From the NCBI GenBank assembly GCA_009777845.1, contig WRLD01000010.1:1-64000 (forward strand): a stretch of DNA of 64,000 nt, written 5' to 3'. A program made the translations under genes and the position numbers. The notes beneath the pieces are model-generated. The model was given only the letters and a program-made list of their open reading frames with translations, was not told the DNA's origin and did not search any database. Source of the DNA: Defluviitaleaceae bacterium (GTDB taxonomy: Bacteria > Bacillota > Clostridia > Lachnospirales > WQUN01). Positions 58,184-64,000 of the stretch are shown piece after piece (position 1 is the stretch's first letter; each line of letters starts with the position of its first letter).

Positions 58184-58376
58184 GTGGGGGAGGGGTTACC
58201 CCTCCCGAGGTTTGCACGCAATCCGCTTGGGCTTGGTTTGGGTTTGGCTTGGTGACGGCTACCTGTAGGGGACGGATTTATCCGTCCCGAGATTACCTAG
58301 CTCTGCGTTAATGGACGTTATCCGTCCCCGAATTGACGAGCGTGCGTACCTCGGGACGGATAAATCCGTCCCCTAC
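58184..58376. repeat. MITE-like repeat A: variant half copy plus complete copy
   Basis: 58184-58210 carries a variant palindrome (GGGAGGGGTTACCCCTCCC). 58252-58376 is a full copy with both termini intact and GTGACGGCTAC in front. 58380-58570 continues with repeat B-like GCGTGGATTT iterations. No gene in 58168-58674. Confidence 0.75.
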
Positions 58377-58617
58377 AAGGGCGCGGAACGTGGATTTAGC
58401 GGATTGCGTGGATTTAACGGATAGGCGTGGAGCGTGGATTTATGCGGATTATGGAGCGTGGATTTTTGTGGATAGGGCGTGGGGCGTGGATTTTTGTGGA
58501 TAGGGCGAGGGGCATGGGTGTTTGTATGAACGAATCCGCGTAATCCGTGAAAATCCGTTAAATCCGTGTTTGGTTTGTGTGGTTTGGGTTTGTGTGTTTT
58601 GGTTTTGTGTGGTTGTT

Positions 58618-58660
58618 GTGACGGTTAGTCGTAGGGGAGGGATTTATCCCTCCCGAGGTT
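58618..58660. repeat. MITE-like repeat A, half copy with covarying stem
   Basis: The stem reads GGGAGGGAT/ATCCCTCCC in place of GGGACGGAT/ATCCGTCCC: both members of a base pair changed. It abuts the end of the GLUG protein gene. Confidence 0.65.
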
Positions 58661-58674
58661 GCCTTGTTTTGAAT

Positions 58675-59952
58675 TTAGCCGTCCTGTGTGGGGGAGTGGT
58701 GGGAGTGGTGGGGGTGTGGCAGGAATATGGCTGTCCATAGCAGTGCGGAGATGGCGGAGAGGGCTAGCAGGAGTAGCATAGAGGGGCGCATATCGCCCAC
58801 GCCTGTGGGAGGGAAAGGGGGGAAGTGGTGTAGTGTGGGGAGTTTGCCGTCCTGTATGTTCCATATATAGGTGTCCCAGCCTAGGGTATCTGTCCAAAAT
58901 TCGGCGGTGAGGGCTTGGGGCATGGTGATGTCCTCGCCGTCCTCGATAACGATACCGAACCAATGTTCGGAATTTAAGACCATGGTATCTAGGGCGTAAG
59001 TGTTGTATAGATTAGTGGGGGGAAGTCCATTACCCCACCCCACTACACGAGCAACAGGAAAGCCCCCCTCTAATACAGGGTTAAGAGCGACACAGTTAAT
59101 TATATCACCACCAAATTCTGCGGATATACCGCCCGCAGTGCCAATTTCTAAATCTTCGCTAAAAATTGACATTGTGGAATAACTGTTTTTTATGCTACCG
59201 CTTAGAGTACCCGCCAAACCTCCGACCCCTCCGACATCTACGGAAATCTCTCCCGCGGAATAGCAGTTTTCTATAGTAGCGAGAGAAGCCTCTCCCACTA
59301 TTCCGCCAACATAAGCATGTAACTGCTTAATTGTGCCGTTAAAAGAACTATTTGTTATGCTGCCACCCGTAAATTCGCCTGCTATTCCGCCAACTCCCCA
59401 ACCATAATAGCCCTGAACACCCTCAATACTGCCAGTAACATAACAGTTTTCTATATTAGTGTTCCATGCCCTAGCGACAATTCCGCCTACATATCTATGC
59501 GAATAAATAACCACATCTTCAAGCCCGAGGTTTTTTATGGTAGCGTTTGAAGCTATACCAAAAAGCCCAAAATCATACCCTTCATCGGTGGCTAATCCTC
59601 TTATGACCCTGTTATTGCCGTCAAATGTTCCTTGAAAAGGAGCATAGATATTTGCCACGGTGTCAATCCACCCTATAGGTACCCACCGCTCATACACAGA
59701 CACGTCTATATCCTTAGTGAGTCTTATTATTTTGCCTTCAAATTGCTCGCCCACATAAGTGCCATAAAAAAAATTTACAATTCTTGACAAACCTGCCAGT
59801 TGGTCGGCTGTGCTTATATAAAATATCTTGGCACTTGGGTCGTTGTCGTACCAGCTTGTATCGGGCGTGCCTGTATTGCCGTCTGTGGCGGTTACGGTGG
59901 TTACGCCAAACAGAATAAATAATACAAAAATCATTAAGAATCTTTTATACAT
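58675..59952 (-). CDS. Exported GLUG-motif protein with C-terminal membrane segment
   Basis: About 425 residues. A signal peptide (MYKRFLMIFVLFILFGV...) ends near VTAT. The body contains repeated beta-helix-like GLUG units, e.g. VGGIVARAWNTNIENCYVTG, VGGIAGEFTGGSITNSSFNG and VGGIVGEASLATIENCYSAG. A C-terminal hydrophobic segment (MLLLLALSAISALLWTAIFL) is followed by a His/Pro-rich tail. GLUG repeats occur in surface adhesins and in proteins near metalloproteases. GGAGGG lies six bases before the ATG at 59952. It follows the M6 protease gene with no gap and is surely cotranscribed. Confidence 0.8.
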   Translation of the reverse strand: MYKRFLMIFVLFILFGVTTVTATDGNTGTPDTSWYDNDPSAKIFYISTADQLAGLSRIVNFFYGTYVGEQFEGKIIRLTKDIDVSVYERWVPIGWIDTVANIYAPFQGTFDGNNRVIRGLATDEGYDFGLFGIASNATIKNLGLEDVVIYSHRYVGGIVARAWNTNIENCYVTGSIEGVQGYYGWGVGGIAGEFTGGSITNSSFNGTIKQLHAYVGGIVGEASLATIENCYSAGEISVDVGGVGGLAGTLSGSIKNSYSTMSIFSEDLEIGTAGGISAEFGGDIINCVALNPVLEGGFPVARVVGWGNGLPPTNLYNTYALDTMVLNSEHWFGIVIEDGEDITMPQALTAEFWTDTLGWDTYIWNIQDGKLPTLHHFPPFPPTGVGDMRPSMLLLLALSAISALLWTAIFLPHPHHSHHSPTQDG

Positions 59953-59966
59953 ATTAAGCCCTCCCA

Positions 59967-62036
59967 TTATCCAATTACTTGAGGTTTTATAATTCGGCGT
60001 TCGATAATGTACTGCGAAAACAGATTGCTTGGAGCTACTGTAATTAGTAAGCCCTCATTTAAAGCAGGGTTAATGGTTAGCTGTGCATTTGGCAAAAAGT
60101 TGAAGTGTTCACCGCCGGGAGCAAAGGTATTTATTGTAGCGTTTCCGTTAGCATCTAGCGTTACCGTGCCATAGCCTATAAGTGTTGAGGGTGGGCCGCC
60201 GTATTGGCTAGAGGGGCGGTGTCTGCTAACCACGACATACACAGAATGAGGGGCTAAGCCATTAGGCGAGGAAACAACAAGCGAGGTATATTCAAACAAA
60301 TTGGTTGCTGTATTGAATGTCAAATCGACATTCGCACTTACGTCATTGCCCATATACGTAAATTCGCCACTGGTTGTTATATTCGTTATATGGAAGCCCG
60401 AGCGTTGTCGAGGTGTAGGGGGATTGGTATGGGAATAGGCATAGGTGTCGGTGTTTGGTGCTGTTGCGGGGCTTAGTGTGTTGTGTCCGTTGCTCCATAG
60501 CGGAAATGGCTGATAACTCCCAGCATTTGCAAGTCGGGTTGTCAAATCTTGATAGTTGTCATACTGAGCAGATACTGTCCATACTTCTGGATTTTTTGCA
60601 CTATCAAGATTTTCCCCATTTATATCTATATGATATATCACTATACCTTGAAAGCCAAAATCCTCATAACGGCTTCCTTCTTCCTGTCGTATATGCTCCA
60701 CCATAAAGAGCTGACCGCTGAGGTGTCCGTAGTATAAGCGGGAAAAGTTGTGCGTATAGTATACGTATGGATTCATTGCGTTTGGTTCGGGGGATATAAC
60801 CGTACCCACAGGCGTACCGTTTAACACAATCGGTTCAGCCCAACCTTGTCTGAATCTATAATAAGGGTTTATGGGGCTAGGATTTTTTGCATATCCCCCC
60901 CAATTGCCACTTGCCATAAGGCAATGGTTGCTTATGCTTTGGGGTCTATAAAGGTCTTTAAAGCCGAAAACTAAATGCCCCGTTTCATGTGCAAACACTC
61001 CAATGGCTAAGTAAGGCTCTCTGTCGGGAGTGTTACTGTATTGATTCTGATTAGTCACTTGATAGCGATTAAATTCAATTCCTTGGATAGTAGTGGCATG
61101 ATTGTTTAACCACGAAAAGTGTGGCCATAATCCACTGTTGGGGGTTGCTCCCCCTGCATAATAGATATTAAGGGGCATATTGTTAGCCCCTACGGGAATC
61201 CACAATTCGTCCTTTACTTCGAGCAGATAGTCTATAAAGTCTTGATTGTCCGCTATTCCGTCAAGTGCCTCTTTCGCTAAAAGCCTTCCACCTACTTCTT
61301 CGTAATAACTCTTAGCATTCTCCGCTTCATAATAAAACACCTTATTTATATAGTCAATCGCCCCACCCGACACATCTAAAAAATAATCGCGGACAGAGCC
61401 GTTATTCCCAAAGCCTGTATAGCCCTCCTCGTTGAGGTGGGCTTCTACTTCCGCTATGGAAAAGCTAGGCTCGGTGTGCTTTGTATCAGGAAATTCGACA
61501 ACAATCGTCACGCCGTAGATTGGCCTTACACTGCCGTCGGCTCGGGTCGCGCTCTCGGTGTTTTCCCTTGTGCTTTGGCGCGTTGCGTAGTCGTCGCCCC
61601 ATAGCAGTCGGCGCGCTTCTTCGGTTTTGCGCGCGATATGCTCGGGGCTTATGTCTATGCCCTTGGGCGGTAGGTCGGTGGGCGATTGCCAGCGTTCGCC
61701 TAGGTTTAGGCGTTCGCTTAGGCTTGGTGTGCGCGCCTCGCCAGTGTAGACTACGGTGGTAGGCACTAGCTCGGATTTGGCGGCGTTTAGTCTGGCGTAG
61801 CACCAGTAGCCGCTTCTTGGGTTGCGTACGAGCGTGTAGCCGTCGGGGCTTTCCACGCGGTTGTAAAACTCGTCGCCGTATGCGCGCACGAAGTGGGCTG
61901 TGCCGTCGGGCTGTGTTATGCGGATTGGCTCGCCGTTCATGGGGGCGGCTAGGGTGGTAAGGGCGGTAAGTGCGGAAAAGGTAATACTTAATACAAGAAT
62001 AGCTAGGGTAATACTGGTTTTAGATTTGTTTCTCAT
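59967..62036 (-). CDS. Secreted M6-family metalloprotease (immune inhibitor A-like)
   Basis: 689 residues. A signal peptide ends near TLAAP (residue 32). A propeptide-like region (about 33-150) contains VESPDGYTLVRN. The catalytic domain has H350-E351-T-G-H354 (FAHETGHLVFGFKDLY), the zinc site of M6 peptidases, followed by MASGNWGG, a Met-turn-like element. A C-terminal beta-rich region (about 565-689) may be a carbohydrate- or surface-binding domain. Family members degrade host or competitor proteins. Its stop overlaps an upstream in-frame ATG of the GLUG gene (TAATG). A purine-rich AAGGAGGAGAA lies before the ATG. Confidence 0.9.
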   Translation of the reverse strand: MRNKSKTSITLAILVLSITFSALTALTTLAAPMNGEPIRITQPDGTAHFVRAYGDEFYNRVESPDGYTLVRNPRSGYWCYARLNAAKSELVPTTVVYTGEARTPSLSERLNLGERWQSPTDLPPKGIDISPEHIARKTEEARRLLWGDDYATRQSTRENTESATRADGSVRPIYGVTIVVEFPDTKHTEPSFSIAEVEAHLNEEGYTGFGNNGSVRDYFLDVSGGAIDYINKVFYYEAENAKSYYEEVGGRLLAKEALDGIADNQDFIDYLLEVKDELWIPVGANNMPLNIYYAGGATPNSGLWPHFSWLNNHATTIQGIEFNRYQVTNQNQYSNTPDREPYLAIGVFAHETGHLVFGFKDLYRPQSISNHCLMASGNWGGYAKNPSPINPYYRFRQGWAEPIVLNGTPVGTVISPEPNAMNPYVYYTHNFSRLYYGHLSGQLFMVEHIRQEEGSRYEDFGFQGIVIYHIDINGENLDSAKNPEVWTVSAQYDNYQDLTTRLANAGSYQPFPLWSNGHNTLSPATAPNTDTYAYSHTNPPTPRQRSGFHITNITTSGEFTYMGNDVSANVDLTFNTATNLFEYTSLVVSSPNGLAPHSVYVVVSRHRPSSQYGGPPSTLIGYGTVTLDANGNATINTFAPGGEHFNFLPNAQLTINPALNEGLLITVAPSNLFSQYIIERRIIKPQVIG

Positions 62037-62118
62037 TGTTCTCCTCCTTATGGTTGTTTATTTAGATTATACAGGTTTTGGGGATTCTTGCAAGGGGGGT
62101 TTTGTGTGTGATGTTAAT

Positions 62119-62248
62119 GTGACGGCTACCTGTAGGGGACGGATTTATCCGTCCCGAGGTTGCCTTGTTTTGAGTTTAGCCGTTTTGTATTTGGCCGTCC
62201 TGTATTGACGAGCGTTCGTACCTCGGGACGGATAAATCCGTCCCCTAC
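62119..62248. repeat. MITE-like repeat A, complete copy
   Basis: Intact terminal palindromes at about 62131-62158 and 62221-62248; the interior is partly replaced (GTTTTGTATTTGGCCG). GTGACGGCTAC precedes it as in other copies. No gene in 62037-62896. Confidence 0.75.
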
Positions 62249-62254
62249 AAGGGC

Positions 62255-62350
62255 GTGGGGTGTGGGTTTGGCGGATTGTGGGGCGTGGGTTTTGCGGATA
62301 GAGCGTGGAACGTGGGTTTTGCAGATTTTAAGGGATTCAAGGGCTTCATG
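62255..62350. repeat. Degenerate repeat B units
   Basis: Loose iterations of GGCGTGGGTTTTGCGGAT between repeats A and C; no coding sequence. Confidence 0.45.
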
Positions 62351-62367
62351 CGGATTCGTTCGTGTTT

Positions 62368-62540
62368 CTGCTGTGCCACGTTCCCTCTGTGCCTCTGTGC
62401 CTCTGTGCCTCTGTGCCTCTGTGTGAAAAAATCTTTTAACCTAAATAAAGAAGCTCTACACTTTACCTAAGTTTTTTATTTGTCAAAAAGATTTTCACAC
62501 AGAGGCACAGAGGCACAGAGGGCGAGAGGCACAGCAGACA
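62368..62540. repeat. Repeat C, second copy with 8-bp microsatellite
   Basis: Same inverted-repeat element as 447-606. The left arm carries at least four tandem GTGCCTCT units and the right arm AGAGGCAC units, expanded compared with the first copy. Ends TGCTGTGCCACG and GGCACAGCAGACA. Confidence 0.7.
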
Positions 62541-62544
62541 CTAG

Positions 62545-62760
62545 CGTACGGATTTAAGGGCAATTAAACACGGATTTAAGGGCAATTAAACACGGATTTA
62601 ACGGATTTTCACGGATTATGCGGATTCGTTCGTGGGAAAATCCGAGGAAATCCACGAAAATCCGATACGTCCGATAAAATCCGCGTAAATCTGCGTGAAT
62701 CCGTTAAATCCGTGTTTAATACCTTTAAAAATCCGCATAAATCCGCGTTTCATTGCCCCT
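62545..62760. repeat. Repeat B inverted block
   Basis: Two AATTAAACACGGATTTAA units followed by reverse-complement AAATCCGTGTTTAAT and related pieces. Lies upstream of the CNNM gene. A TATAAT at 62832-62837 could be its -10 box but no good -35 is visible. Confidence 0.6.
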
Positions 62761-62896
62761 AAAATCCGCTATATATTAGGCGTGTCCGTGCGGATTATAT
62801 TTTTTATGTTTTCTTTTAGCCTGTGGTGTTATATAATATTGAACAATACGCATTTGAAACCGTTCCCATAGGCAAGAAAGGACATTACTCCAAATA

Positions 62897-64000
62897 ATGG
62901 ACACATTTTTTGTAAACCTCTTATCCATATTTCTGTTGCTCGCGCTGTTTTCGTGCAGTGCTTATATGAGTGCGGCAGAAATGGCTTTTTCTTCGCTTTC
63001 TCGCGCGAGGATAAATACGCTCGCGGAGGGCGGCGGCAAACGCGCCAAGCGGGCGCAGCTTGTGGCGAGCCTTTACGAGGAAAAATTTAACGAGGTGCTT
63101 TCTACTATTTTAATATGTAACAATTTTATCGCCACTGTCGCGGCCACTGTGTCGGCGGCTCTGTTTGCGCGGCTTTCGCCCGAATACGGCTATATCTTCT
63201 CGGCTATGATTATTGCCGTGGTGCTTATTTTGTTCGGCGATATTATGCCGAAAAGCTACGCCAAGGAGGCCCCCGAGAAATTCGCGCTTTTTTGCGCCCC
63301 ATCGGTCTATTATCTTATGACGATTTTGTACCCTATAAATAACGCCATTGTTCGCCTAAAGAAAAGGCTAACCAAGGAGGAAGCAGAGCCAGAGGCCGCC
63401 GTCGCGCAGACGCTTTTGGAGCAGGAGCTTATTTTCATGGTAGAGGAAGCGGAAACGGACGGCATAATAAACGAGGACGATTCCACTCTGATTACTAACG
63501 CGATTGAATTTAATGACGTGACCGTTTGGGACATTCTCACGCCGCGTGTAAAAATCGCGAGTATTCCCATAGGCGCGAGCGTAGACGAGGTTGCGGAGCT
63601 GTTTTTGGATAGCGGCTATTCCCGTATGCCCGTCATCGAGGATTCGATTGATACAATCCGCGGAATTGTGCATATACGCGACTTTTTGAAGTGCATGGCA
63701 ACGAGCCACTTAGAACAGCCTGTTTCGATTGAGGAAATTATCACGCCTGCGGTTTACACCGTCACTGGCGCGCCGATTACTGACGTTTTGACGCTTCTCA
63801 AGAAGGAAAAGAGCCATATGGCAATCGTGGCGGACGAATACGGCGGCACGGAGGGGCTTGTCACTATGGAGGATATTTTGGAGGAATTGGTCGGAGAAAT
63901 TTGGGACGAAAATGATGAAGTAATAGAGGAATTTACATCGCACGGCGAAAACAAGCACACCGTGCTTGGCACTGCCGCCATAGACAAGATGTTTGAATAC
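62897..64000 (+). CDS. CNNM/CBS-domain membrane protein (HlyC/CorC, TlyC type), cut by window end
   Basis: 368 codons are present, open to the last base of the window. An N-terminal CNNM (DUF21) domain with three to four transmembrane helices covers about 1-145 (YMSAAEMAFSSLSRARI, ICNNFIATVAAT, FGDIMPKSYAKE). A CBS pair follows (about 205-340: ILTPRVKIASIPI, YSRMPVIEDS, GIVHIRDFLK, MAIVADEYGGTEGLVTMEDI), and the beginning of the CorC_HlyC domain. Family members are linked to Mg2+ or Co2+ transport and tolerance; the hemolysin name is historical. The ATG at 62897 has only a distant GAAAGGA. Confidence 0.88.
   Translation, partial: MDTFFVNLLSIFLLLALFSCSAYMSAAEMAFSSLSRARINTLAEGGGKRAKRAQLVASLYEEKFNEVLSTILICNNFIATVAATVSAALFARLSPEYGYIFSAMIIAVVLILFGDIMPKSYAKEAPEKFALFCAPSVYYLMTILYPINNAIVRLKKRLTKEEAEPEAAVAQTLLEQELIFMVEEAETDGIINEDDSTLITNAIEFNDVTVWDILTPRVKIASIPIGASVDEVAELFLDSGYSRMPVIEDSIDTIRGIVHIRDFLKCMATSHLEQPVSIEEIITPAVYTVTGAPITDVLTLLKKEKSHMAIVADEYGGTEGLVTMEDILEELVGEIWDENDEVIEEFTSHGENKHTVLGTAAIDKMFEY

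Noticed and set aside
1..64000. tRNA, rRNA and complete insertion sequences
   Set aside because: No cloverleaf or rRNA core sequence and no transposase other than the Rpn-type nuclease was recognised. Repeats A-D have no coding capacity, so they are listed as repeats and not as mobile elements.

Overview
The window looks like a chromosomal segment of a Gram-positive anaerobe of the Bacillota, probably class Clostridia. This is inferred from gene content: mcsA-mcsB-clpC, an ECF transporter module with ecfT, copper-amine-oxidase-type 'stalk' domains on a cell-wall amidase, a McpA-type chemoreceptor, a sorting-signal surface protein and many type II toxin-antitoxin (TA) loci. No rRNA or tRNA gene was found, so the lineage is not fixed further.

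Layout. 1-870 is a repeat-filled spacer. 870-3106 holds a YfcE-type phosphodiesterase translationally coupled to recJ, followed by a convergent relBE pair (3127-3710). 4175-6211 is a GH13 maltogenic amylase/neopullulanase. 6287-10974 holds a 1267-residue exported protein (HicB-like N-terminus, bacterial repeats, dockerin-like segment, TSP3 calcium repeats, VWA domain) and two tandem paralogous small membrane proteins. After a convergent Gfo/Idh/MocA oxidoreductase comes the protein-quality-control cluster 12595-19994: an ASKHA-domain protein, mcsA, an inserted antitoxin/PIN pair, mcsB, a repeat block, clpC, a hemolysin III homologue and a possible immunity protein. An HtrA protease and a poly-HAMP chemoreceptor are divergent (20036-24024). 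A 5'-nucleotidase lipoprotein, a sugar isomerase/epimerase-like TIM barrel and a small YtxH-like protein follow.

The dominant object is 27901-47157 (minus strand), a single uninterrupted 19.3-kb gene for a 6418-residue surface protein. It has 14 modules, each made of a conserved head, a run of 26-residue BspA/DUF285 repeats and a cysteine-rich linker. The linkers grow toward the C-terminus, where a FPATG sorting signal would anchor it to the wall. Next to it lies an Rpn-family nuclease gene with a strong internal ribosome binding site and start in its C-terminal tail, plus a separate downstream ORF made of two more copies of that tail. This fits the published Rpn large/small (toxin/intragenic antitoxin) arrangement with extra antitoxin-like tail cassettes.

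48973-52407 carries rpiB, a fused two-domain EcfA ATPase, a DUF4279 protein and ecfT, followed by an apparent graveyard of antitoxin and toxin fragments. 52931-58167 has an AT-rich membrane-anchored orphan, an AMIN/Amidase_3 cell-wall amidase, a RelB/PIN TA pair and an RsiV-like DUF3298 protein. 58675-62036 encodes two exported proteins (GLUG-motif protein and M6 metalloprotease) in one operon. The window ends inside a CNNM/CBS (HlyC/CorC) membrane protein.

Nearly every long spacer is built from a few dispersed, non-coding, hairpin-forming repeats: (A) a MITE-like element with GGGACGGATAAATCCGTCCC termini whose stems show compensatory changes; (B) CGCGGATTT-rich direct and inverted repeats; (C) a roughly 160-bp inverted repeat around TGCTGTGCCACG; and (D) a 58-bp hairpin element found alone once and nested at the same point inside two copies of A.
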